From: Cercis canadensis
Taxonomy: Eukaryota > Streptophyta > Magnoliopsida > Fabales > Fabaceae
Direction: 5' to 3'
Length of the DNA: 64,000 bases
Assembly: GCA_003255065.1 (NCBI GenBank)
Contig: QAOA01001436.1
Coordinates: 706,711-770,710, forward strand
Position numbers and translations under genes: made by a program. The notes under the pieces were generated by a model, which did not search any database, had not been told where the DNA came from, and was given only the letters and a program-made list of their open reading frames with translations. The stretch's first letter is position 1, and each line of letters opens with the position of its first letter. Shown here in pieces: positions 12,407 to 22,323 of the stretch.

Positions 12407-13400
12407 GGGCAGACAGCAACATATACATAATGCACCAAAACTGGGTGCATCTACGTGCATTGAATTATTCTCTTAAAGGTTCAAATTATATTCCACTTAC
12501 AAGAATGAGCATAAAATATGAGTGAACTTGACCCGTTTGATCCTGAATTATCTTTAGCAACTCAAAGTTCATGACTTATCCACAATCATCATCTCTTAAT
12601 GTCATGTCCGAACGTGATATCTTCTTTATATAAAAAGAAGAAAATTGCTTCTCACTATAAATATGGCATGGTGACACTGTAACTCTGCAGGGAATAAAAA
12701 ATAAAAAGACAATTTAGAATTGCATGGTGATAACGACATAACGATACGATGCAGTTTTACCATTGAATTTATAATGTATACAATAGTAAATTAGTAATAT
12801 CTTATTACTGAAGTGTAACTGTTAAGGAATGGAGTTGGGAAAATTAAATTGGAAAAAAAAAAAAAANAAAAAAAAAAAAGATGCATATGAAGCTTGCTTG
12901 ATCGAACACAATTTACTTCCTACGGTGCCACTTATTAGCAACCAGCTACGGCATCAAACCAAAACGAGGAGAAAGATGAAAATACGTGCCTATCTCATGA
13001 GTCACACTAGTTTAGTGACACTTATTTTAGACTTGTGTTTGAGTAAAAATATGTAAAACAGAAAGTGTGGAAGAAGAGAAAGAAAAAAAAAACCATAACT
13101 GGTTCTTAATGAAGTAGTTTAAAAACATGATAACAGTTCTCTAATGGGATATTTTTTTCTATTTAAATTACAAGAAGACACCATAAATAGGTTCTGCCAT
13201 TGTCATATATATATATATATTGGTATAAGGTTATATGGAAATGGCCGAAGTTGGTTAACATTCACTGTCTCTTTTCCTGGCATTAATTTGACTATTCCGT
13301 CTACTGTAATCCGAATCATTCAATGTAACCCATACCTCAGAATCTCATATTTGAATTTAAATCACTTTCTTCGAAATTTTCATGGCTATATCTTGGGATT
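12407..13400. other. Intergenic between PurU and the defensin-like gene
   Basis: AT-rich spacer with a poly-A tract interrupted by one undetermined base (12867) and a short AT microsatellite near 13206-13220. No gene is visible; an open frame at 13144-13662 is a by-product of the downstream gene and its promoter. An AATATAAAC box around 13401-13409, 62 bases upstream of the next start codon, could be the TATA element of the defensin-like gene. Confidence 0.5.
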
Positions 13401-13470
13401 CAATATAAACAGGCCTATTATTATCCAGAGGAGGCGGGCGCCCAACTACGGTCCTCTGCTACCCAAAAAC

Positions 13471-13903
13471 ATGAAGGCAGCTTCAACCAAGTTCGCTTTC
13501 CTGATGATCTTCTTCATCATTGCATTTGGTTTCTCTCTCTCTTTCTCTTTCTTTCTCTCTTTTTTCTCTCGATGTTATAAGATAAATGATTGCTTTGCTT
13601 TTGGCAGCAGGTGTACCATTCAGAATGATGCAGGGAGCAGAAGCCCAAAGCTATCGATGTAAAACTGATGCAGATTGCGAAAGACAGTGTGATGTTGGAG
13701 GGTGCAAAGAGAAGTGCCTTGGGTTGCCTAGTATATGTGTGAAAGGCCTATGTGCGTGCCCCTTCGGCCCGGGACACTCTGCAACCAAACCTCTGCCAAA
13801 TTCAACTTGCACCCTTGATGACGATTGCTCAACCCTCTGTCCTTTTGACTGCAACATTAGAAGCTGTATTGAGCACAAGTGTCAATGCGGATGTCAGGGA
13901 TGA
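13471..13903 (+). CDS. Secreted defensin-like cysteine-rich protein with two domains
   Basis: Two exons: 13471-13528 encodes the signal peptide core (MKAASTKFAFLMIFFIIAF) and 13611-13903 the mature part, 116 residues in total. This split, a signal peptide on its own small exon, is the standard layout of plant defensin-like (DEFL) genes. The mature region has two consecutive 8-cysteine modules. The first is spaced C5C3C4C3C6C4C1C (starting YRC) and the second C5C3C3C4C4C1C1C (starting STC), joined by a Pro/Gly/Thr linker. Function is not known; DEFLs act in defence or cell signalling, outside the cell. The acceptor is a tandem CAGCAG, so one residue may vary. I am confident it is a real secreted DEFL-type gene, but not of its subfamily. 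Confidence 0.8.
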
Positions 13904-14242
13904 CAAAGCTGAAAGCCTCCTTCTTGGTATTCTTCCCCTCTCTTTTATGGCCATCTGACTCATCCCTTTATAAACATGTAATGTTCTATCTATGAGCTAA
14001 ACCACATATCAAATTCCATTTCATGAATTTCTTTACTAAGTAAAACGGTTGTCTTATTTATTATTCTTATATATCAAAATTCTGATTTCAGTGATCATAA
14101 ACCTGACATATGAACATGAGATCATTTTATTGCTGTATCTTAGTGTAGAACCGGCATAGGAGACTAGGAGTATAGCCATCAGCAAAATTTTACTTGTCCT
14201 ACTCTCTCATATATAGTTGTAACCATATACAATTGGGACAGA

Positions 14243-15994
14243 TCATAAGCTGGTACTAATACTTAAAAATTCTAGAGAACGCTCTGCTGCTTCAACAGAG
14301 TTAACTCGACCAAGTAGACTCTCTATTCCATCAACCCATTTTTGCTTGTGGAGTTTGCTCTTACACTTGAACTCTTGAAGACCTTGTCCTGTTTTGAGGC
14401 CAAAATACAACTCCTCTGATGCCTCCCTTTCTTTTCTATATGGCCATGCAGCATCTTGGTCACAAACTCCGTAAACGACACCTACAATGTACAATATTAT
14501 AGATTGTTAGAGAAAGATGGGTGAAAGTCCATGGAGTTTTTAGTGTTAAGTGTAAACACTTACATTTATTCTTTTTGGAGAAGGCTCCTCCCACGTTTTT
14601 GCTTTTGATCTTAATTATGACCTGAAATAGAAAATTAAGAATTCTGAAAAATCTAGTTCTCTGTCTCCGTGAATAATATCACAACCACACAATATTTGTG
14701 ACCCCTGGATTTAATCAAGTGTACCTGAATTTTCTTGTTGACGTAAACAGACACGTGCTTCCATCTTAATACACCTAAAAAATAAAGCAGCCTTAGAAAT
14801 GATGATAAACAACTTTATATGAGAAAGCAAATCCACTGCAGTGAATTCCTATTGATCATTCATGGTTCTTAAAAATTCTGACTCAATTTCACATGATTTT
14901 GGCATATGATCTTTAACAATTACCTTTTCGTGTGAGCTGCAATAAATCACCCACACATGGAGGATGTTGTTCCCACGTCTGACTATCAAAAGCAGGAAAC
15001 CAATGCGTTTCTGTTACCCCCCTATCATAGGGACTTATAGATGCATTCTTCTTTGCTTCTTTTGGCAATCTTGCCCTTAGAGCTGCTTCTCCTCGCAAAG
15101 CTGATATTGCAGTGAAAAGAGAACCTATCAGTGAATGATCAATAACATTTATAAGCATCTTCTATAGTAGACAAATTAAGCAAGTTACCAAAGTACCTGT
15201 TGCAGCTGCAGCAGTAAGAGTCATTAGATCTCCTGGGGTGTGAATATCAACTGCAGACCTAACAGTAGAAGCCACACGGTCATGATCAGCTCCAGCTACT
15301 TCAGCCATTTCAATGCAGTGAGATGCCAGGAGTTCTGTAGCTGAAGCAAGAGCAACGTTCAATTTCGAATGCGAGCCATTGGAGTTCTCTGCTGCAGCCA
15401 CAGCAACCAAGGCAGTAGCTAATCCAGCAATAGAGAGAGCAGAATGCACATGTGCATTTTCTAAACGTGCTTTATCTTTCTTCTTCACTGTGATATTAGT
15501 ATTACCATGATGCCTTTGGTGCAACCATTTACCAATGGTACCCATCCTTCGACTAGTAGCAGAACTTGTAACCTTGCCAGGCTGCAAAAGAAGAGCAAAA
15601 GACTTGGAGCTTAGAGAGAATAAGAAAAACATAGTATAATTCTTAATTTCAATTTTATTAAGAATTTCATTTTCTTTGTGAACCAGTAAGAAATCAACAG
15701 GTTATTTTGGGGCCAAATAATTATTATTACCAGTTGAGGCTCCGAAATAGCTTCTGGTAATGTGTCTGGATTCTTATCAATGAAAGTTTGCTTCTGTTTT
15801 TCTGAAATAGCCTTTGAAATTTCCGAAGCAGAGAGGCTCCAAGATCTCGCTAAGAACTTCATAGGCTCATGTGGTGTTGGCGGCTGAGGGATAGCTGGCA
15901 ATGAAGTGACCAATTTGAGTTCATCATTTTCCTGCACATCCTCTAGCCTATTCCACGAACTATTTTTCCAAGGTGGAAACAGACTACCTTCCAT
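14243..15994 (-). CDS. VAN3-binding protein / FORKED-like (DUF828 plus PH-like domain)
   Basis: Member of the plant family acting with the ARF-GAP VAN3/SFC in vesicle traffic, auxin transport and leaf-vein patterning. Six exons in gene order: 15994-15731, 15581-15197, 15100-14924, 14774-14725, 14621-14564 and 14481-14243, giving 390 residues with all phases closing. Residues 1-88 contain the proline-rich stretch IPQPPTPHEPMKFLARSWS, a DUF828 hallmark. Residues about 110-220 are alanine-rich helices (ENAHVHSALSIAGLATALVA; AAATALRGEAALRAR). The C-terminal 110 residues form a PH-like module from VLRWKHVSVYVN to a tryptophan-containing last helix (HKQKWVDGI), expected to bind phosphoinositides. 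An acceptor precedes the start codon, so upstream 5'-UTR exons (about 16.3-16.7 kb) are likely. Confidence 0.9.
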
Positions 15995-16740
15995 TTTCTC
16001 TATTATCTATCTGTGACAGAAAAATTCTGAATGCTTGAACCAATTGAGCCACTTATATGCTTTTGTCCTATAGCTGTTACATTAGGCACGCAATACATGA
16101 AGGTTAGCTAGCAAATTATCAGAGAAACTAATTTCAGGTTTATAGAAGCAAAAGTACAGGCATCAATTTGGTGCGATTTGGAAGTAGCAGCTGAGAAGTT
16201 GCTTATGGACTTGGAGTTCCCTTTGTCCAGAGCAACACCAAACAAGTACTTCCAACACCCTTTATATAATACCGTGCCTAAATTGTCCAAAATCTTCACT
16301 GAATTGATAATCCAAAAGAAGAAACCCCAAGTGAAAGGTTAATAAATACCTTAATTTACTTCAAAAAAAAATCTTCAGAAACAGAGAAAGATACCTGCTT
16401 TAGCTTTACACACCTCGCAGCCTCCTCAAGAGAAGCTTTTGACCAAATCAACACCGTTGCGACCAACTTCCATTTCGAATATATAAGAGACAGCGCTCAG
16501 AAGCAGTGAAGCAGAATAGATTACAGGAACACTGATCGAAATCTAGTGCTCTGAACCACCACTAACTAAGGTCTAATTTCATTAAAGAAATCAAAAAGAA
16601 TCGGAGACAATCCGGTATTCGCGAAGCTCGAGAAATTAACATATGTTGTACCTGTAAATTTAAGAAAACATAATCCTGGAGAACCGGTTATGGTTTCGTC
16701 GAACTCATGCAAAGCACTGTTGCCTACGAAAGAAACATTG
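15995..16740 (-). other. Probable 5' UTR exon(s) and promoter of the VAN3-binding gene
   Basis: A minus-strand acceptor (TGTCACAG) sits directly upstream of the start codon, implying at least one 5'-UTR intron. Candidate donors occur near 16390 and 16650. No other gene is seen. Confidence 0.4.
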
Positions 16741-18500
16741 TGATTATTATAAAAGTTATGGTCATAGAAGAGGAAGAATATTTAGATATCTTTATTTATG
16801 TAGGTTTAGCGCGCGACGAACTTTTTCGGTGGTTGGGAATTTGAATAAAGTGTGTGCAGGACCAGCCAAACGCCGTGCGTGTGTACCTTTTAGAATATAG
16901 AATGGACTGTGCAGTGATGGACGGTGGGGGCGGTTTTGTTACCGTCCATTCCTACCCAGCTCCCACTAACCAGTACGGTAACCCATGCAATTCATGCGCT
17001 GCGGCTACGCTTATATCCCTTCCCATGTGTGACAAACTAGGTTGAGTTTCATTCTAAGTTTGCGGAAATTGGAAAAAGGAACACTAGATAAGTAGATATT
17101 GTTTCTTGAAGCGATAAAAAGGATAAGGGAAGATTCACTCTCCATGAGACAAGGTCGATGATACATTTCAACTTGAAAATAGAAGAGGTTCATTCAACTG
17201 TATAATGGAATTGTTTAGGAGTAGGAAGATTCAATGAATTGGTTGCTTGATGACAAAAATAAAATTTTGTTTGTTTCTGTTGCTGTAATATTAAATACTC
17301 ATTTTTATGGTTTTGGAGTAGTTAACTGCACATGGGTTAATTTATATTCTAATTTCTGCATCACAGTCAGAGGCATTGTACCATTAACATCTAAGGAAAA
17401 AGAAAATTAAAGTTTGAAATAACATTTTTTGGAACACTAATATTTTTATAATTGAATTCATTAATTCAAAAATCAATTCTTTTTAAAACTTGTTTAGAAT
17501 CATATTAATTTAAAAATTCAGCTCATCTATACAAAATAATTTTAAATGTACTGTTTAAAAGTTTGTAAATTATAGAATTATACCACTTTTATTACGGTTT
17601 ACAAATTACTTATTAAGATAAAATTATTTCGTTTTTATTTAAAACATGTTCCAAACATAGAATTAATATCTTTTCCTTTTCTTTTTCTTTGATAAATCCA
17701 AATTGTGTAATGTCACTTTGAACGATAATTGTTGTGGTGACAGTAACAGCCCTCAGCTTTCAAAGTTGGAAGAGCCATCAAAGAGTTGGCCCTCTTAGGC
17801 TCTTGTTGCGTCATTTGTAGCATATTAGAATGTGTCATTATTATCAGCAGAGGTTTTCATGTGATCATGTCATTGTATTAAGCACAATCTGATATATGAA
17901 ATATACGTCTCAAACCAAAATAACTGAAAATCACTTCTTACCTACCATATATAATTCGCATTCGTCCAGAAATTTCAAACTTCATATTTATGGCAAATTT
18001 ATCATAATGCAGCTTGCTGTCCGTTCCATCCTCTTTTGCTATCTGATTGAACCAAAAAGCTTAGAGGGGCCCCAAAATTTATCTGGCTTTAAAACGATGC
18101 GTTCCATCGGAATAAAGGTATTGACCACACAACTTTACGTATAAGTCTGACGCTTAAAACCAGTATGTGTAAGATTGGATCCAATATCAAATCAATAGTA
18201 AGGTACAATTTAATTCAAGTGCAATTATTATAAATTGGGATATGCAAGAGTAGATTGAATAGGATTTTTTTTAATACATATAGCACCGAGGTTTAAATTT
18301 TGAATTTCTTATAAATTGCTTAAAACGTTTACTATTAAATTAAATCATACCATTTTCTGGCATCCTAACTCCAATCTACGCTAAGAGAATTAATATGTAG
18401 AGACCAATGTTCATAAATATAATTTTTATATAAATATTATATTTAATGTGCCTATTGTATATTTTAAGTTATAATAAATATATTTTTATGCAAATTTGTT
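16741..18500. other. Intergenic, AT-rich
   Basis: No recognisable protein or RNA gene. Short frames at 16854-17045 and 17896-18144 have no family features. Composition drifts to very AT-rich after 17.3 kb, consistent with old repeat-derived DNA. Confidence 0.5.
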
Positions 18501-18507
18501 AATAAAA

Positions 18508-18580
18508 TTAAAGTTTGTCTAGTGGCAAATGTTTTTTCTCTTCCTTAGAATGAGAGTTCGAATCCTCTAATGACCAATAT
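18508..18580 (+). repeat. tRNA-derived SINE-like head (A and B boxes)
   Basis: GTCTAGTGGCAAATG (about 18517-18531) resembles a tRNA/SINE A box, and GAGAGTTCGAATCCTC (about 18552-18567) is close to a B box (GGTTCGAATCC). The spacing of about 30 bases suits RNA polymerase III promoters. There is no cloverleaf, so this is not a functional tRNA. An A/T-rich tail follows. Probably a decayed SINE. Confidence 0.45.
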
Positions 18581-18639
18581 ATAAAATATCTATTATACAA
18601 TCTAAATGTGAATAATTAAATTATAATATAAATTTATTC

Positions 18640-18690
18640 ATAAAAAAAATATTGATTTGGTGGTNATAAAAAAAACATTGATTTGGTGGT
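18640..18690 (+). repeat. 25-base near-duplicate on either side of one N
   Basis: ATAAAAAAAATATTGATTTG and the following GTGGT occur just before the undetermined base at 18665, and again just after it with one T/C difference. This is the pattern of two sequence ends joined without merging their overlap. Confidence 0.6.
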
Positions 18691-18748
18691 TTAAGTTTCT
18701 TATCCCCGTCCAAATCCCTCTAATTAAAACTTGAAATGGTTTTAACAT

Positions 18749-19201
18749 TGATGGATCCAGAAACTTTTGTAAGTGGAGGCAATATATATGTACAATTAAA
18801 CTCTTTGAATATTAACTTATTTATTTAAATATTGATATAATATTTCATGATGAATCCAATCATGTATTTTTTTACCTTTATTCAATGTTTTAAGAAAAAA
18901 TGTTATTTTTATGATAATTTTCTTTTAAAATATTTATTAATTATTGTCACATTTAAAATTATTGTGATTGTTTCCTTCAAAAAAAAATTATTATGGTTAT
19001 TCACATATGTATTTTTTAGTATTTTCTTGATTAAATTGAAAAGAGAATAAGCTATTTTTTTTTTTAGTAATTAATGACTATTATAGGGGCAATTAATTTT
19101 TTTTATAGGGATAAGAAGTAATTTTTTAATACCATCATTAAGAAATTTTTTGGATGAATGGGGGCAATTGCCCCACATGCTTGTTCATGGATCCGTCCCT
19201 G
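18749..19201. mobile_element. hAT-like non-autonomous element, about 450 bp
   Basis: The left end reads GATGGATCCAGAAACTTTTG and the right end is the inverse-oriented CATGGATCCGTCCCTG. These 'GGATCC' termini are typical of plant short hAT-like elements whose full ends read CAGTGGCGGATCCAG. Near the right end there is a palindrome, GGGGCAATTGCCCC. The interior is AT-rich and non-coding. Exact ends and target-site duplication are uncertain. Confidence 0.45.
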
Positions 19202-19385
19202 ATTATAAGCACCAGAACCTAGCAATGATCAATTCATAATTGCTTATGTTGCATTGGTACTTCAAAATCGGTGTTCTACTCATTTATGAGACATATCGAA
19301 AACTTGAAACTCGTACCAGAAGAGGAAACTCATATCAAATTTTTTTTTTTAAAACAAAAATTTGGTACATTTTGAGATGACTAAA

Positions 19386-20256
19386 ATTAGAGCTGTCAGG
19401 GTTTAGATCATGTAATACTGGCCCATTTAGAAGCGGGTTTATGAATCTGCCCGTTTGAGTTGCAGGTTTGAGGCGAGTCAAGTTGAGTTAGTTGTTAATT
19501 AATTAAATTAAAAAATAAAAACTAGAGAAATCAAATAAAAAATCTCTAAACCTCCAATTCATTTATCTTCACTTTGGCTCTCTTCTCTTTGCTCTCAGTG
19601 CTCTGCAGTCCAGACTTGTGTCGGAGATTGGCAAGCTAGCTAGTTTAACTAACCTTCATGAGGCTAAGGCATTGAGGGCTACTAAGGATGGTATTGCAGG
19701 TTGGCTCCCAGCGTTTGAGTTGCGTGTAGAAGCAGTGAGAGTAGAGCTTGTAGGGTTAGAGTCCATGGTGGATACTATGAGGACTGAGCTTGTTGGAGTT
19801 TATGGTTTGCTAGTTGACTATGCCCATTCAGATTTCAGATGCGCACCCTTTTTAAATTGCAAGCCTAGAAGAGAAGAACAACCAAGTTTGTCTATTTGTT
19901 ATGATTATAAAATGCTTTTGATTCCAATCCACCGTGCGTGTCACTTTTTGCTACAACAAGCCTCTTTCTTTATTTTCCTATTTCATGAATGATGATGATC
20001 GATTAATTGCATGTTTTCAATATCATTACACTATTATATACTATATGAATCAAAGACTCTGCTAGTAAGACAAAAGCAACTAATAATTGGCATTTTTTTT
20101 TTTGGCAGGCTAGCTCGCCTAACCCGCAATCCACTAATGGGTTAGGTTAAGTTGGGTTGAAGTTTTTTCAATCCACCAAAACGGCGGACCAGCCCGCCCC
20201 ACCCCGCCCCATTTGCTGGCAAGTTGAGGTGGGCTAGCCCGTATTGACAACTTTAG
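19386..20256. mobile_element. MITE-like element with GAGCTGTCA/TTGACAACT ends and an unrelated core
   Basis: The left end (about 19388: AGAGCTGTCAGGG) and right end (about 20242: TATTGACAACTTTAG) are imperfect inverted repeats. Next to each end is a 'CCCGCC/GGCGGGTT'-rich segment with 'gggttaggttaagttgggttg', as seen in a widespread class of plant MITEs. The middle (about 19560-20090) is different in character and holds a 124-codon open frame (19618-19992) with an acidic, heptad-like stretch of unknown nature. Either an enlarged element carrying captured DNA, or one with an insertion inside. Confidence 0.4.
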
Positions 20257-20828
20257 TTAAAATGTTCATTTTGATATTGTTTTACACTTATTCTCTTCTC
20301 CACCATTAGCTTTGATCCTTCACAAATTCAGCTCCCATTTTATTCTCTACTGAATTGAAAGAATATAACGTGATTTACTAGTTGAAACTAATTTTTTTAA
20401 CTATCTTTGAGGCAATTATATGACTTCAACTCATGTTGAAAAAGGAACTCCTATTACACACACACATGAGGTGGCATACCTATACCTCATTTTTTTGGAA
20501 AATTTTCGTTCTTGCATTTCGTGTCATATCGAGTACGAAACTCGTACTAATACCCATGCAACATAAATAATTGCATGACGAATGAGAATAAACAATAAAA
20601 TGTAAAAAATTAAAACCCACATAAATGTGACAGGGGAAACTGGAAGTGAAAGGTATTGCTCGCCATTGGCATCTTCCAACTAGTAAAGAAACTTAACTAT
20701 ATATAGACTACTTTTTATACCCAATACTTCCATGCACTAACTATTTGCCACTGCAAAATCTGAAATAGAAATGATTTGGCTCACACCATGTAAACGTAAT
20801 TAATGCCTCCTTATTGTAAAAGATGAGT

Positions 20829-21014
20829 AGTGGCGGATCTTGAAGTAAAATGTTAGAGAGGTTAAAGGGAGATAAATTTTTTTTTTTGCAAGAGCCATAT
20901 TAAGGTTTTTAAAAAAATTTAAGAGATTATATGAATTTTTTAAAGTAATTTGCAAAAAAAAAAAATATTTTTTGAGGGCAGTAACCCCTTTGTCTAAACT
21001 AAAATCCGTCCTTA
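20829..21014. mobile_element. Short hAT-like element relic
   Basis: AGTGGCGGATCTTGAAGT at the left and, in opposite orientation, AAATCCGTCCTTAAT at the right, about 185 bases apart with an AT-rich interior. The ends resemble those of the 18.7-19.2 kb element, suggesting the same family. Confidence 0.4.
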
Positions 21015-21055
21015 ATGCTGGCCTCTCTACTCATCTTAAAACAATCAAGCCCGTG

Positions 21056-21062
21056 TCCACTC

Positions 21063-21095
<33 letters not shown>

Positions 21096-21122
21096 NTCCA
21101 CTCAGTTTTTTTTTTTTTTTTT
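21056..21122 (+). repeat. Poly-T tract with duplicated flank around one N
   Basis: TCCACTCAG followed by a long T run occurs twice, separated by the undetermined base at 21096. This looks like an unresolved overlap at a homopolymer rather than a biological tandem repeat. Confidence 0.6.
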
Positions 21123-22008
21123 ATGTTTCTTTGAGGAAGAGTTCTTTAATCCTAGTTTAATTCTTGTGCTTATGCCTATTTTGTCATTATCTTCGTGATC
21201 TATAAGAATTTTGGAGCGAATATAACAATTCGTTAATTCAAGAGATCTAATTGGTTGAACTTCTGAAAACGCTACTCAGAAAAATAAATAAAAATCAGTA
21301 AGCTTGATTGTGGAGATGCTCAATACTAAAACGCACATGACAGTTATTTTATGAAAAAATAAATATGATAATTAAATTGTAAAAAGCTCTCACTATGAAA
21401 TAGAGTAGAAGATGAAAGGGATTATATCACGTTACTATAACAAAATCTTTCTTTGGAGAATGAATGAGAAAAAAAAAAGTAGCATTGGCGCAATATTTTT
21501 CAAAAAAAAAAAATCAAAAAATCATTTACATTATTGGTCAACAAATAAATCAAAGTTTTTTTTTTGGCTGGCGAAAAATAATTATAGCTAGGCTACTTGA
21601 TGGAAAAATAATTATTCCCAAGTTTTAAGTTCTAAAATTTGAAAGTAAGACTAGAGAAATTTAAGTATCTTATAAGTAACCAAAATACCATTTAACAGTA
21701 CCAATCAAAAGAAAAATACCATTTAACAGTAACACTATATAATTATTACGTATAAAAATGGACCCTCCGGAATAATTTTCCCAATAACAAACAGGATTGG
21801 GGATGGTAATTTATGAATGATTTACTCATTTTTTTTAGAGGAAAAAGAAGTAACTGCTTTCTGGTTTGTGCGCTTGCCTCACCTGCCTCCCTCCGTCGGT
21901 AAACATAAACAGCAAAGCTACGACTGCCTATAATTCTCCTGAACGCAGTGGTTCCACAATAGTGAAGCACGGTCAGTGGAACACGTTTCTTTTTTGACTT
22001 GATCCGAT
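21123..22008. other. Intergenic, promoter of the small membrane-protein gene at its right end
   Basis: AT-rich DNA with several poly-A/T tracts. Composition becomes less AT-rich from about 21860, as expected of a promoter and 5' UTR. No coding region is recognised. Confidence 0.4.
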
Positions 22009-22323
22009 ATGCCTGTAAGTATCGCTCTCTCTCTCTACCCTTGTGTGTGCTAACATGGTCCGGATCAAGATCGATAGTTCTAGGGTTTCCATAATCAAAT
22101 GAAGGACACTGAAAATGCTTTGAATTTGGTAGCGAAGCTTATGTTGGGTTTATATTTCCATGCGATACAGATCAGGACATTCATAGAGGTGGAGCCACCA
22201 AGCCCACTTAGATACTTAATCGGAGCGGCGATTATGATGATCGGAGTCGTATTACCGGTGGGCTACATGATGTTCCGAAACAAGCGAGTGCCCTCATCTT
22301 CTTCCTACTCCAAACAGACGTAG
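22009..22323 (+). CDS. Conserved-looking 52-residue single-pass membrane protein
   Basis: Two coding exons: 22009-22014 supplies only Met-Pro, and 22171-22323 supplies the remaining 50 residues. The donor (CCT|GTAAGT) and acceptor (GATACAG) are both strong. The protein starts MPIRTFIEVEPPSP, has one hydrophobic helix at about residues 16-37 (YLIGAAIMMIGVVLPVGYMM), then a basic stop-transfer (FRNKR) and a Ser/Tyr-rich tail. I recall very similar tiny proteins annotated only as transmembrane proteins in other plants, but no function. The basic residues after the helix favour a cytosolic C-terminus. A longer uninterrupted frame from 22099 uses intronic sequence and is less likely. Confidence 0.7.

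Noticed and set aside
13144-13662. 172-codon frame overlapping the defensin-like gene
   Set aside because: It runs through promoter, signal-peptide exon and intron in one frame and has no family features. The two-exon DEFL model explains the region better.
18508-18580. tRNA gene
   Set aside because: A and B box-like motifs are present but no cloverleaf stems can be drawn, so a SINE head is more likely.
22099-22323. Longer 74-codon version of the small membrane protein starting at 22099
   Set aside because: It depends on reading through intron sequence. The CCT|GTAAGT donor and GATACAG acceptor give a compact protein starting MPIRTF that looks more natural.
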